Assembly: GCF_020520425.1 (NCBI RefSeq)
Contig: NC_079488.1
Coordinates: 90,811,285-90,875,284, forward strand
Source of the DNA: Spinacia oleracea
Taxonomy: Eukaryota > Streptophyta > Magnoliopsida > Caryophyllales > Amaranthaceae
DNA length: 64,000 bases
Direction of reading: 5' to 3'
The translations under genes were made by a program, and so were the position numbers. Each line of letters opens with the position of its first letter. Within the stretch, counting starts at the first letter, position 1. The notes under the pieces are model-generated. The model had not been told where the DNA came from. It ran no database searches and was given only the letters and a program-made list of their open reading frames with translations. This document shows, piece by piece, positions 13,301 to 26,354 of this stretch.

Positions 13301-13476
13301 ACCAGCCATAACATGCACCACTATGCATGGCTGTATGTATGATGTATCAGTCAGCCAAGTTGTTAATACTATGTCTTCTTCCTGTTTTACCACTTTCACG
13401 TCTCATTTGGAAATTGGAACCCGATGATAAATGGTGAAAATATGAATAATCTAAATGTTATTTGGCAAGAAAAATA

Positions 13477-13778
13477 CTCTCTTTGTATTTTTTTAGGGGT
13501 CATAATTACTACTTAAGCCGTATTTTATTACGGAGTACAAGTTACATGTTCTTTTTTAGTAACTTTTACACCAACTTTCCAATTCTTTATTACGGAGTAT
13601 TTCCTACTTCCAATATAAACATAAACAATTGTTTTTAAGTAACTTTTACACTCTGCTTCCCGTTTTTTTTTTTTTTTTTTTATCAACTACCCCACTTACT
13701 TCATTACGGAGTCTTATATAACATTCAATCAAAGTCTCTTCCGGTCAACATGTAACCCCTACAAAAATACGGAGGGAG
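13477..13778. repeat. Stowaway-type MITE with TA duplications
   Basis: The left terminus CTCTCTTTGTATTTTTTTAG and the right terminus AAAAATACGGAGGGAG are inverted copies, each flanked by TA. Internally ATTACGGAGT occurs several times, and a poly-T run is present. Confidence 0.7.
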
Positions 13779-14373
13779 TAACATCATAACGTCTATGCTA
13801 ATGCAACTTTATCTTAAACTTGTTGATTTTCCTCATAAATTTACATTCTCAACCAATACCACTCCCAGGACAAATGGTACAGATAATGAAAACTTATGAA
13901 ACAAAAAGTGATAATTTTGAATGGACTGTAATTACCATGGAAAATAAGTTAAATCCCGTACAATACACAAATGTGACTAAATATTGTTTTAAGAAACAGG
14001 AAGCCCCCTTAGAGGGCAACCGTAACATACTGAAACAATTGGTTTTTTCAGGGTCATTCGAACTTAATAAAATTACATGGAAATAAAATTTGATGAATAC
14101 TTAAGAAAATAAACCCAGTATATTTAATGTTGTTTTACTATTACTAATTTAAAATGACTAAATTCGTGCAACTAATACTTCATTGTCGTACTTTATCAAT
14201 CTCGGCTTTTGTTTTATATGTTGAGATAAATCTAAAATTATATACGAAGTATATTCTATATCGAAAAAAGTAGTGTATAAAATACAAATTAGATTAGTAG
14301 AGTAAGTCGTAAATTATCAATGTTTAAAATATTAATATATATATATTCGTGCATCACACGGGCTTAAAACTAG

Positions 14374-14891
14374 TCAATGGTATATAAAAGTGTACCGTGA
14401 TCAAGACTAGTGTTACATATGTAGTATTTCACTAACCCTGAATGAATAATGATCCAAATTGCGTGAATTGGCTAACAAAGCATTATAGTAGTACATGCAT
14501 GATGCATGGTACAATGTTACACACTCACACTTGTTTGTGTAATTTAAGAAAACTTTGTAGGAAATAGAATCAACCTCTGAAAATCACTGGCATTATGACT
14601 TGACAACATAATAAGAAATCCACTCCACCAATAAATAAACTAAACAGGATCACCAAAAAAAACTCATGGAAGAAACTCATGTACAACATGATATCTTATT
14701 GTTTTATTTACAATAATCTTAGCTTCACATAACCACCAAAAGAATGTACATATACATTACTTGAACATCTAAAAGACACAGTTTTCTCCTTTTGTTGCTC
14801 ACTTGCCATAATATTCTTTTTTAAGGTTAAAACAAACAGCCGAACTGAGTAAATTGAGTAAATTACCAAAAAGCAGTTAATCATTAATGAT
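14374..14891. other. 3' flank of the IscA-like gene
   Basis: AT-rich DNA between the Helitron end and the stop codon of the minus-strand IscA gene. The part nearest the stop is presumably its 3' untranslated region. No other feature seen. Confidence 0.5.
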
Positions 14892-17800
14892 CTAGCCGCG
14901 CCCTTGTTTAGAAGCTTCTGAACTGCTAGTTGTCATGAATGATTCTCCACATCCACATTGCCCTTTAGAATTTGGATTTATGAAAATGAATTCTGACCTG
15001 CAAAAATGTAAAAAAGGAATAAAAAACGCTACTATCAACGAAGTGAGAGAATGGGCACGCATTACAAACTAAATACTTCGTATACGTAGTATTTTTTTTT
15101 TAATAGAAAAAGAAAAAACTAATCCAAGTATTACACAACTTGCATACTACAAAAAGGAAGATGGTCATTTTTATAAAATTCAGTTCATTCCCCATATAAA
15201 AGCTCCGGATACACTAGTGATAGAACGAGGCAAGTCAAGTAGGAGCTTCCTCGAGGTCGCACATGCAAGGATCTCATTTAGGCATAGAGAAAGGTGTTTG
15301 TAATACAACATCAGCATCCAAAATCAGTTCTACTAAAGCAAGGTCTGGTGAGGTGTAATTGTATGCAAGTCCTGCAGTCCTACAGCCCAAACCCTGCTAG
15401 TCAACAAATATTACACTTTTTTCTAAATACCTACTACAGAGTATATATTTACATCCTCTTCGTCAAGGAAAAAGAGGAAAGCCTATTTCTGTAAGTATTG
15501 GATACACTTTTTTTAATGTTGGACCAAGAGTGGAAGTCTGCATACCATTTCATACAACAATATTACTAATAGTCAAATAACAGTAACAGCAATAGCAACA
15601 ATAATGACACTAAACCGAGAAGGTCTAAACAGCAACAACAATAATAATGGCATCAACAATAACACTAAAATTGAGAAGAGGTGTGTATCTAATAGAGATT
15701 AGAAAGTTTGTTGATCAACCTTATCGACAAGGATGAGTGGTACCAGTTTGTCCATTTTAATTTGACTAAAACTAAACAGAAAGTATCAAAGTTGATGCGT
15801 CTTAGCATACCATAAAAACCATGTATGAAAATGCATTGTAGATCACTACTCAGCCAGTTGACTAACACTTAAAAGTTAAAACAAACGCACCTGAGTTTGT
15901 CATCAACAAAATCCATTTTCGTGCCTATGACATGCATTAGGGCTTTCGGTTCAATAAGGATCTTGACTCCCTTGTCCTCAATGAGCTCATCGAACTTCCC
16001 CTTTTCATCTGGACATTAAGATCATAGAGATAAAAAATCTTTCAGATAATTAAACTCAACAAGACTTGTTTTAGATTCAAATTTTACAGTTACAAATAAT
16101 TGTCATAATAATCAGCAACAGGACATTATAGTGTTCTGCTACCTTGTTTGTACTAAACTATTCTGTAGCTAACATTTTGACATTTGTGTTGCGCATTAAC
16201 ACAAGCACAAAAGTCAAAAAAATCATTACATAGAAGATGACAATTAGACAACTGTGAGCTGTGGACACAAAACTTACAATGTCAGTGTAGTTACATCTGA
16301 TTGATGGCAAACAAGATGTTAGCATGTCTTAATGTTAAAGGGGCAGTTGAAATGCTTCAGCCAACTACAAATATATAAAAAAGAGCTTAACATAAAGTCA
16401 TGGAGACCTATTGCAATGTATATGTTTCCAATTCATATCCAATGAATTAACAAAAAAATTTCTTGAATTTGGCTATTTAAAAAGGAATTGGCGCAAATCA
16501 AAACAATGGAAGATGATAGTGTATAAATGATGCAGATAATAGAATTGGACATCAAACAGGGGGTAATGTACTTGATGTCGGGATGCGTATGGAAATGCAT
16601 ATCTAGGCCTCCCTAGTTACTAAACAGGAGATTGTGAAAATTGATCCTGGATCTAATGGAAAATTGTGGACTCGAATTCAATTTCTCGGTATGTATATTC
16701 AATTTGGAAACCTACGAAGTTCTTTATTTAAGCCCTGATCAATGAACCTCCAAATGCAGTGACTGTATACATCCCCTCATTTCCATCCCACTCAATTCTT
16801 CATGTACTTAAAATCCCATCTTTGGCTCTTTCTTCACTGAATCATATAGATCGATCTAGCTATGATGGAACTTATACCCTGCCTGCTAAATCACATAAAA
16901 TTTTTAAAAAAGCTCCATATATTCGTATATGATCTAAACTCAAAGTAAATAAAAGTCATTTTCAATGGCCAAAATTAACACAAGAACAAAGGAACGATGT
17001 ATAAAGTAAAATCCCTTGCAAGGGTATATATAGTAATATACATCAATTATAACATATATATGAAACACAAATTACAAGGCTTTATATACGACAACCCCTT
17101 TATTTATGTCTACACCAGAAAATAAGAATCTTAATCTCCCTAACTACTTAGGGCCTTTTTGGTAAGGGTTTTTAACAGAGGAAAAGGAAGTTCAACATTA
17201 TCCCTTTGACCATGTTTTTAACTCCTTCAGTCCCTCACTCCCACTTGCCTTAGTGGGTTATGACCCCCCCCCCCCCCCCCCGGCCCCAGCAGACTAAAAT
17301 TTCCACAAAGAAACATTGAAATATATATTAAGATAATGAAGAATCACCCGAGGCAATCCTAACCAGCTAACCCCATGATTCCATGAACAACACCTTTCTA
17401 TCGTCACAACCACCACCACACTTAATAGCCAAGACAACTGCCAACACTCCCACCTTCATCAACCACCACACTTTGAGCTTCAAGCTCCAACACCATGTCC
17501 CAACCTCTTCACGAAAACCAAAACACCCACGGTACACCCTCTCTAAAAAAAACAGAGTAGCAACAGATGCTCGAAGTTTACCACTTGCAGTAACACCCCA
17601 CATCACCACTGGCTTTAACCGCCCAATTCGCCAGTACCACCTTCATCAACAGATAAAGCATGTCCACCCTAAAATTTACTAGTCCAATAATAAGGAAAAG
17701 CTTCACTGGTCCAATGCATGACCATGAACTAAATATGGTTGAATTAAAGCGATATCTAACGCTTAATAGATAGGATTTGAACAGGAAAAAACCATCTTTA

Positions 17801-20800
17801 CAATTCATTTACTAATAGGAGGAGGATGATGGTGATGATAGGGAAAGAGGATAATAATGATGGTGATGGGGAAAGGGGATGATGATGGCCACAATGAAGG
17901 TAGAGAAGGAAGAAGAGAGTTTGAATAGAAAAGACCATAGTCCAAGGATGGTGTGAATTACATTCCTTTATTTATGAAATGCCAAAAACAAAAATTGAAC
18001 TACATTCCCCAATTGAACCAAACGTAGGATACAAAACCCTTTCTAAATAATTTACTCCAAAACCATAACTTATAAGTTAAGATTTTCTAGATCAATGATT
18101 AATTTTCTCCTTAATAAGGTTAAATCATCTTCCAGCAAAAATTTCCTTACAACAGGCTTTTAAACAATTATAAATCTAGCAGTACACCAGAATAGATCAC
18201 TAAGTTTAAACCAGTAGTAATTCATATTTGCTGACAGGGAACATCAGAAACATCTATAGTTCTATACTAAGATTCAAATAGCACATGGACATTTATTTTC
18301 TTTAAATGGAAACTACAAGCAAATTATCCAATTTGAACACAACATTGTCTATCTATTCACATTTCACAAATTCATGAAGTGGACAAACTTTAAGGTGGAG
18401 TATGATTTTTTATTAATGATATTCCAATAAGCTGTCAGGGATACACAAATAGCTTGCATACGTTCAACTGCAATGATGCTTTACATGGAATGATATTACA
18501 GCCACTTGTAAACCAATCTATATTGTAACCTGCACTATAATAATATTACTGAAATAATGGATATGCAGAATCCAACAATTGCACAACATCTTTTAAATTA
18601 TTTTTGCTATAAACTTTCTCCAAGAAAATTTAACACTTTTGCCTCTACTTGTAAAACGTATGCAGTCCCTTCAGAAAAGAAAAAAAAAAACCCAGTTATA
18701 TGCAGTCAGGTAACTGCCGCCTTTTTTACTAATGTATATCAAGCTATTTCCCTGCTTGACCGAATGCTATCATAAGCTACTATACTACTTTGATGGATTG
18801 ATTCTACTATTTCATCGAGATTCAAAAAAAAAATCAGTTAGAAGGAACTCTTTTAGTATAAACCCACGTTCCACATATTATTCTTTAACTACTACTCACT
18901 CCGTCCCAGATTAGTTGTTACACTTTCCTTTTTCGTCCGTCCCAGATTAGTTGTTACACTTCTAAATTGGAATGACCCCACAATTATTATATTGTCTCTC
19001 TCTTTCCACTAAATTTTTTTTGGTCCCCACACCCTCTCTCATTCAATTAAAAAAATACCCCACTAACTCCTATCACATCTACTTTTTCAATAAAATAACA
19101 ATTGATAACCAAACAACCACTTATCACCTAAAACTTTGCGCAAAGGTAAGTGTAACAACTAATCTGGGACGGAGGGAGTAATACTTCTACTCAAAGGAAA
19201 AACCTAAAATACGTGTACCCTACAGATAGCCACTTTGTACTATCATAAAATCTCAGATTATAAGCCATTGCTTGCCCACAATAAAATGAAACCTCAAGTA
19301 TATGGGCTATAAACTACTATCCTCTAGTCTCCACCACAGTCAAAAGAACCTAATACGTTGTAATAGTTCACAAAAAACTCAACCCCTTCCTCCGGGACAA
19401 GTAAAATAATGCTACAGCAATTAAACCAAAAAAAAACAAGATCATGTATAACCAAGATACCTACATGGCTATATCCATATAGAAGCTATGTAATTCCAAT
19501 TCTTACATCTGCGCTGTAATCACAAGGTATACAAACATTCTTAGCATACAGGGTTACCTCTACCGTTGAATAAAGCCTAAAGCTATTCCCGCCCCTTTTC
19601 CCACATCTCCACTTTATAATAAGTAAGTAGTTACGCTAGTATCCGTGAAATAGGAAGACCTATGCTCATTGGGTATATGCACCAGGAAATTAACCTTGCA
19701 AACATAAGTTAGCATCTTCAATTGTAGAATTCCTCTTAATTCTCACCATTAGATCTGGTTATCGGGCGGGGCGGGTCAGGGTCGGTGCGGGTTAAAAGAG
19801 GGTCGGGTATTGAAAGGGTCATTTTTAGCGGGTCGATAATGGGCGGGTCAAAACGGGTCGCGGGTCAATAGCGGGTCATTAGTGGGCGGGTCAATAAACG
19901 AGCAATGAAAAATGAAAAACAAAATAGCCATGTGCAAGTACAAGTAAATACGAAGCTATACACGTAATTTTTTGTATCATTACTATTTTATTTTTCAAAA
20001 TAATTGTAGTATAAGTTTGACCATATAATGACCCTGTCCAATAAAGGCCCTGTCCAATAGGAGCCCTGCCCAATAAAAGCCCTATTAACTTGACCCTAAC
20101 CCTATATCCATTGGACTACCCTGTCCAATAACCAGGTCTACTCACCATACTTCGTACTTTTCCCCTTATTTTCGTGGAGTGAAAATTTGAAGTTCTTCAG
20201 TTCCAAAAATCAGGAAACTAATAAACAACAGCTCCAGCCACTACTAGCAAGCCGTTAAGTTTACAAATCAACTTTCCGAACTGCTCGTTACCCATTTTGT
20301 GCAACTAGACGCACAATTCCATCAAGAACAATTATTAGCAGTCCTTTTAGAGTTCCAAATATGCATTCTACGTCAATTAGGACTATCAGTAAGGGAAACA
20401 AACAAATCCACAATACATACTTCGACCCAATTTAGTGTTTGACAAAGAAAATCAATCCCAATTCCAAAAACTCATTTCTTAGTTTCTTAATGTTTCATCA
20501 ACAAATTCATCATCCTTCCATCAAAAAAAACAAAAAAAAAACAAATTCATCATCCAAAAATTTCAGCACACAAGTCCCAGCCATTTTTACTAGTAAATAC
20601 AATCCACATATAAGAGAGCAAATGAAACATAAACCATCCAACCCTAACATAAATCCCTGTTGCCAAAAAAAAAAAAAAACATAAATCCCAATTTCAAATG
20701 GTATTTTCTAATTGCCGATCAATCAAATCAAAAAAATTCAGCCGTAAACGATTACATACAGTATTAGATTGAAAACTGGTAGGAATAAAAATTAAAATCT

Positions 20801-21027
20801 TCAGTAAAATAGCCACGATAAACGAGAGAAGAAAGAGTACCGGCGTAGTTGAGGGTGTAAGACAAGCCGTTGCAGCCGCGAGCCTTGACGCCGAGGCGGA
20901 GGAAAGAGCGCTGGCGTTGTTGCAGGAGCTGCTGTATGCGGGTGGCGGCGGCGTCGGACAAGCTCAGAGCTTGGCGGCGGATGGTTGGGCCGGCTTTCTC
21001 CGCGGCTTTAGCTAGAAATGCTGCCAT
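14892..21027 (-). CDS. ISCA1: Mitochondrial A-type Fe-S assembly protein (IscA-like)
   Basis: Three exons: 21027-20841, 16008-15891 and 14997-14892, all with GT..AG borders, joining in frame to 136 residues. The A-type carrier fold is seen in order: [16 protein letters not shown] near residue 20, [20 protein letters not shown] with the first conserved Cys, [40 protein letters not shown], and the C-terminal QCGCGESF with the other two Cys. These three cysteines bind the iron or cluster in this family. The alanine-rich N-terminus with Lys and Arg fits a mitochondrial presequence. A-type proteins help pass 4Fe-4S clusters to mitochondrial enzymes; this role is family knowledge. The first intron is 4.8 kb and holds several MITEs. 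The gene symbol is by resemblance to plant 'IscA-like 1, mitochondrial'. Confidence 0.93.
18895..19178. repeat. Stowaway-type MITE in IscA intron 1
   Basis: Left CTCACTCCGTCCCAGATTAG, right inverted CTAATCTGGGACGGAGGGAG, TA on both sides. The left TIR is tandemly duplicated (CCGTCCCAGATTAGTTGTTA occurs twice), as if the element had gained an extra end. Confidence 0.85.
19751..20139. repeat. TIR element with CTGGTTATYGG ends in IscA intron 1
   Basis: The left end AGATCTGGTTATCGGGC and the inverted right end AGACCTGGTTATTGGAC form terminal repeats. The interior has many GGGCGGGTC/GGGTCA repeats on the left and their complements (GACCCTG, CCCTGTCCAATA) on the right, so the whole element could fold into a long hairpin. 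Non-coding. Confidence 0.65.
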
Positions 21028-21183
21028 CTTTTTGTGGATTTCTTGGTTGGGAGGACACGATCATACGAGGGGAAGGTTGTGTCTGCCACAAGCTTCTCTT
21101 TTTTTTTTGGACAGAAATACACGAAATTATACTCTCGATCCCAAACTTTTGCCTCTTTTGTTTTCGGTGATTCCAAATCAACA

Positions 21184-21440
21184 AGGGGCGTTTGGTTGGT
21201 CGGGGTGGTATGAGTTTGGAACTTTATTCTTAATTTCATATGTTTTGTTTGATTTAATTTGGGATGAATTTTTTTTCTTTTGTTTGATACCTTGAGTAAA
21301 GATATGAGCCATATCCACCTCCCCTTGGGGGTTTGAGGTATGGGTTTAAAACTCTAAAAATTTCCAACCAAACAAATGGTATGGGTTTAAACCATTCTAA
21401 ACTCATACATCATACCTAGAATCCGCAAACCAAACACCCC
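21184..21440. repeat. MITE with GGGCGTTTGGTT ends just upstream of IscA
   Basis: GGGGCGTTTGGTTGG on the left mirrors CAAACCAAACACCCC on the right, with inner inverted pairs around GGTATGGGTTTAAA. It starts only about 160 bp upstream of the IscA start codon and could affect the promoter. Superfamily not certain (hAT- or Harbinger-like). Confidence 0.65.
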
Positions 21441-22088
21441 CTAAAACAATACGGAGTAGTATTATATAAAAAAAAATTAGGGATATAGCTCGGGCTTATT
21501 ATAAATTTGTAAATAAATATATTTCTAATATTTAACTGGGATTTTTTATTTATAATCTCAAATTTATTCAAGTAACAATCTCTAATTTAATTAATTTAAT
21601 TCACTTTTGTCATTTCTTTTCTATTTTTCTATTTTTCTTTTATTTTTCTTACCGATTTAATTACGAAAATGTCATGTTATTTGTACTATTCACAAATTAC
21701 AGTTATAGATCTTTTGGGTTTTCACATAATCTTAATTATATGTGGTGTACACTAAGGACCTGTTTGGTTCATCTTATTTCAGTACCTTATTACTTATTTC
21801 AGATCATATCATATCAAAAAAAAAATCAGATCAGATCAGAAAAAATAAGTTCATTTCAAATGAGATCGGACCAGATTAGATCATACTCCCTCCAATTTTT
21901 TGTAGGAGTCACATTTACTACTTCCGGCCGTATTTTTTAGGAGTCGCAATTTCATTTTTTGTAACTTTCACACCCACTCTCCAATCGTTTACTCATCCGT
22001 CCCAATTTAGTTGTCACACTTTCCATTTACGCCCGTCCCAATTTAATTGACATATTTCCTTTTATGATATGGACGCACTAATATTTTA

Positions 22089-22610
22089 CGGATTTTTCAT
22101 GAAATGCCCCTGAGATTTGACTTTATTCACCTAATACCCTCGTAGTTTCAAGTATCCACCATATACCCCCGAGGTTTCATTTTTTTTGCATGACTTACCC
22201 TGCCGATAAGTGACCGTTAGAAACTTTATTTCACCATATACCCATGTATTTCATAAACTTTATTTCACCATATGTCCCTCTGGTTTCTGATGCTTTCATC
22301 ATATGCCCCTGTGTTTTCTGATGCTTTCACCATATGCCCTGCTCACCAAATTTATTCTTAAGTTTCTAAAATCTAAGGGGTATATGGTGAATACCTGAAA
22401 CTATATGAGGGCATTTGGTGAATAAAGTCAAATCTCGGGGGCATTTCATGAAAAATCTGAAACGGAAAAGTTAACGAAGTTGGTGGAAAATGGCCATTAA
22501 GAGTATATTGTGCACGTTTACAAAATCTCAGGGGTATATGGTGAATACCTGAAACTATGAGGTATTTAGTTAATAAAGTCAAACCTCATGGGCATTTCAT
22601 GAAAAATCCG
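22089..22610. repeat. Mutator-type MITE with 9-bp target duplication
   Basis: Perfect terminal inverted repeats CGGATTTTTCATGAAATGCC are flanked by identical 9-bp copies of AATATTTTA (22080-22088 and 22611-22619). A 9-bp duplication points to the Mutator superfamily. The right arm contains a duplicated inner segment (GGGGTATATGGTGAATACC appears twice), so one arm was copied. A related truncated copy lies at 60079-60190. Confidence 0.8.
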
Positions 22611-22619
22611 AATATTTTA

Positions 22620-22849
22620 TTATCATTTCTTTCCACTACCCAAAATTATGACCTCACTTGCTCTAAGATTAAACAAAAAAAGCCATATTTTACCATCCTT
22701 TTCTTATTCTACCCTTATGATTTACCCCCCAATTACCTCCCCTTCATTTACTATTCACTAATGTTCTCTCTCTTGACCTTCTATCACTGCTTTCCCTCTT
22801 TGGCCGGTCTTTCACTGCTCCGGCACCACCGCATGTCCTCCTTGGTTGA

Positions 22850-22888
<39 letters not shown>

Positions 22889-23167
22889 TCAATGCCCACA
22901 CCTATGCATTTTCCACAGTTTCTATTATGTATTTGTTGTTGTTGGGCGTCGTTGTCAATAACCGTCGATGTTAGGCATCGTTGTAGACCATTGATGTTAG
23001 GTGTCATTGCAGTCCATGCATCAATGTTAGGAACCGCGTTTGGTTGCTTATTGCTGCTGGGAAGCGTTGTTGGTTGTTGTTATTGTCCATTATTGTTGGC
23101 CGCCTGTGGTAAAGAATGGAATAAAACTGTGACGAGCTGAACTAGCCCTAGTTAACTCAGTCCCATG
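22620..23167. other. Intergenic DNA with a CT microsatellite
   Basis: Contains an uninterrupted CT run at about 22852-22883 and low-complexity TTGTTG/CGTTGTTGG motifs. Short open frames overlap in several frames but show no domain; I see no gene. Confidence 0.5.
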
Positions 23168-23891
23168 ATTTTTTTATTTTTTTTGACAGTTGAAACAAGC
23201 AAATAAAAAAACAGGAAAAAGAAGGACAACCCTAAGGCCCATTTTTCCTTGCCATAGCTGCAAGATAGTGAGCCCTCCTAACCCTATTTCTACTACACTT
23301 CATAATATATACATTTCTCAAGCTTAAAGATGTTCTAATAATATCAGCACATTCTGCAGTAATATCAAAAGGACTATTTGGAAAATTGCGTAAGGCCGCT
23401 ACCAACATAGCACTATCTGTCATAATATGAAGATCCCACCAGCCTCGGTTTTTAGCTTGCTGAATCCCAATAAGCAAAGCAAGAGCTTCAGCCTTCAAAG
23501 CGCTACTACTCCTTACAGGGGATGCTCCTTCCGCCATGACAGAACCATTTTGTTCTATCACCCAACCAATAGCTGCATCAGGGTCGAATTTTCTATGCAC
23601 CCTTTTCCATGCTCCATCAACCTGAATATTAACATGGCAATCTCTGATATTCCCTTTGATCAAAACAACGTCTATCTTTGAGCTGGAACCATCCTGCGCT
23701 GCTTCTCCTTTGTTGCGTATAACTCTCTTTTTTCCTTCAATGGCTTCCCATGCCATTATTTTTTGGTTTTCAATTATCCACATAATGTCTGTTGGACCAA
23801 CGTCACCACCTCTAAAAACTAAATTATTCTTGGACACCCAAATTGCCCATAAAACTGCCACAAAGTCTATGTCTCCATGCCTTCCTTCCTT
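23168..23891 (-). pseudogene. LINE 3' part: RNase H domain and A-rich tail
   Basis: Read on the minus strand from 23891, the frame gives FVAVLWAIWVSKNNLVFRGG and then an RNase H fold: IQVDGAW with the first catalytic Asp, SSALKAEALAL with the Glu, and IMTDSAMLV with the second Asp. This RNase H type is found at the C-terminus of plant non-LTR retrotransposon polyproteins. The frame stops near 23232, and an A-rich tail (A runs broken by one T) follows at 23190-23168, as at a LINE 3' end. The missing upstream zinc-binding domain is on the same strand at 59523-59990, beyond a 34.9-kb insertion, and joins this part in frame. Confidence 0.85.
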
Positions 23892-23896
23892 ATTAC

Positions 23897-26263
23897 TGAC
23901 AAGCGATTTTCGCGTCGTTATACGAAAACCACCTAATCAAACAAAATTTATAAGAACACCTAACTAACCAACTATATTGATTATAGCGGTAAGTTCGGGA
24001 TCGTCCCAAGAGAACGGTGAGAACGAGTTTAACAAGATCAAGCTAGCTTAGAAAAGGAGAGTAAATTGGATAATACTATCTAACAATTCTACGCTAATTA
24101 ACAAGTTAAACAATAGGGAAAGAGCTAGGGGAATTGGGGTTCGGCTTGGGTTTATTAGGGAAGGATGAAGGTCCAAACACTTTGATATTGCAAAGACATG
24201 ACAATTAGGGGAAGAACCAAAAATGCTGCATTCACCACCTCTCGGATAGAATGCATTGAGTTGCCTAATCCGAGGGAGAGCTTTCGCATGACCCCTAGAC
24301 TAAGTGACTACCGATTAGAACTAGTTCATCTACATGCTCACACTAATTCACAATCTCTTGCCAAATTAACATGAAGCACTCCAATCAATCCTAGTAGAAC
24401 TAGCATTTGCAACTACCAATTCAACTAGTCATGGAAATCCTAATTACCAAATCTCAATTTAATCACAACATCGTCATGAATTCACTTCAAAAACCCTAAC
24501 TAATTCCAAGCTTCACCCCTAACCCTAACCAATAAACTACTTCATAAACATAAAAACAATAAATTTGAATACTTTAACAAATAAAAGCATGATTCTAGTC
24601 ACTAATCTAAAGATTGAAATAACTAATTAAAACATGAACATGAAATTAAGCAAAAACAATTAAACTAATAAAGCAATAAATAAAACAATAAATGAAGAGA
24701 GAAGAGTAAGAAATGCTCATTGATTGATGGTTGGTTTCCAAAACAAGTTGTCACCCCTTGAAATTGAAAAGCCCTAATTTTTCATTGAATTTTCCTCACT
24801 TTTTCTCTCAAAAACTAAGACTAATGAAGAACCCTAAAAATTGAGAGAACTAAACGTCAACTAAATATTTACATGGTATCTTGTTATGACCCAAGTATTG
24901 GGTATTTAAACTCAAGGCCTAAAAAGAAAATAAAAGAGGAAAAATAAAAAGGAAAGGAAAAGGAAATCTAAAAATGTAAAAGAATCCTACAACCTTTAAA
25001 ATCAAGGAGTTGTGTTTCACTATTCATCCAATAGTGAAGTACCTGAAATGCCCTTCAATTACTTCCAAATTTTCGTTTTTGCCCTTTTTCTCACACGTCG
25101 TTGCATCTTGACCTAGGTCTTTCTTCCTCTACCTTTTGCTTGCTCGAGCTTCCCCTTTCTCTTTCCTCCTGCTTCTCTTCTTGGTATAATCTCACCCCCC
25201 ATCTCCTACTGAAATTTTTTCGACCACACAATTCACGAATGAAGGGAGGTTGGATCTATTATGGTAAGCTCTCGAGGTCTCTATTTCTCTCTCCTCTTTT
25301 TGTTCTTCACAATTGTAGTTTTTCTCATTTCCGGAATTTTTTTGGTGTTTCAAGGTTAATGCGGTGAAAGCAACGGAGTTTCGAGTTGCTTCAAGTTCAG
25401 TAGGATAAATTACGCGAATAAACCTCGCTCTCCCCAAGCCAAGGTTTCTCTCCTTGACTCTCTCCCTTTCTCCTCTGCTGATTACGTTTTTTAGGGTTTA
25501 TGATACCAATTTTGAAGCTAGGGTTTTGTTTGATTGGGTATTTGAGTTGGCATAGACCAAACGTTTTGCTTTTACTTGTTGATTTTGTTGAATTATGGCT
25601 GGTTTAATTGATTGGAATATTGAATTGGTGTTTTTGTTTTCTTTATTTTTCTTGATTTCTAGACATTAGTTTGGGGATATGGATACAAAAGCGCCACCAA
25701 TCACAAGTTTAAGCTGGGTTGCTTCTGTGCCATCTACAACAAGCGCTGCTTCTCACAGGCTTTCTGTTTCTAGAGTTTATATGAGTTATTGTTTCTTTGG
25801 CAACAATGGTAACTTACCCACATTTAATTTTGTCTTTAATTTGGTTTTTATGCATATTTTGGCAACATTGGTAATTACCCACCTTCAATCTTCTATTTAA
25901 TTGTTATTTAATTTGATTTTTGTGCTAATTTTAGCTCATGGGTATGATGGGGGACTGTTTCCTTAATCTTGTAGTTGTTGATAATTGGTAATAATTGGTA
26001 ATTTGTGTTTGGGGTTTAATTAATGTGGTGGAACAGTTTAGTGCAATGGTTGCTACTTTGATGAATTCAGTTGTTGGGTTGTAATGCTTGATTAGGTTTC
26101 AGTGGAGAATTTGATGAATTGAGTTGATTTTTTTTTTTTTTTATCGTTTTTCTATTGAATTAATGTCTGTTTTGTTAGTGTAGATACATAATGCATTGCT
26201 TATAGTTGGAGCATTGAGATTGAGTGGAGTTCGGTCGATGTTGTGATTGTATTGGTAATGTCA
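23897..26263. other. Left inner part of the insertion; no intact gene
   Basis: 23897-25080 is non-coding repeat DNA including a purine-rich stretch (about 24920-24980) and a perfect hairpin, TTCACTATT-CATCC-AATAGTGAA, near 25019-25041. From about 25080 the texture changes to gene-like leader and intron sequence with T-rich tracts and possible splice sites (for example TATTATG|GTAAGC near 25264). This suggests one more captured exon or promoter that I could not identify, ahead of the kinesin fragment. Confidence 0.4.
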
Positions 26264-26354
26264 GATAAGGTGTTTGGGCCGAATGCGACAACGGAGGAGG
26301 TTTACGATATTGCTGCTCGGCCTATTGTGAAATATTTAATGGATGGTGTTAATG
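26264..26354 (+). pseudogene. Kinesin-7 motor fragment, exon A
   Basis: The open frame reads DKVFGPNATTEEVYDIAARP and then IVKYLMDGVN, ending at a GT donor (26355). This matches the start of plant kinesin-7 motor domains, where DxVFGP..TT..VYD.AA and EGVNGTVFAYG precede the ATP-binding loop. The expected upstream beta strands (TVRFRP..) are missing and the sequence before 26264 does not fit, so the copy is truncated. The next exon starts at 26490 after a 135-base intron. All downstream motor and stalk exons are absent from the window. Confidence 0.8.

Larger units (their letters stand above)
6815..14373 (+). mobile_element. Candidate non-autonomous Helitron (outer)
   Basis: The left end begins TCTCTATTATATAAG after an A, followed by ACACCTGAGG, which closely resembles plant Helitron 5' termini. 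The right end has a short hairpin (CGTG-CATCA-CACG) followed by GGCTTAAAACTAG and then T, the CTRR|T arrangement of Helitron 3' termini. No Rep/helicase coding is visible, so it would be non-autonomous, about 7.6 kb, with a smaller Helitron and several MITEs nested inside. Pairing of these two ends is inferred: the 5' end could belong to a different, lost 3' end. Confidence 0.45.

Noticed and set aside
20870-21295. 141-codon plus-strand frame over the IscA first exon
   Set aside because: Antisense shadow of a clearly recognised exon with no similarity of its own.
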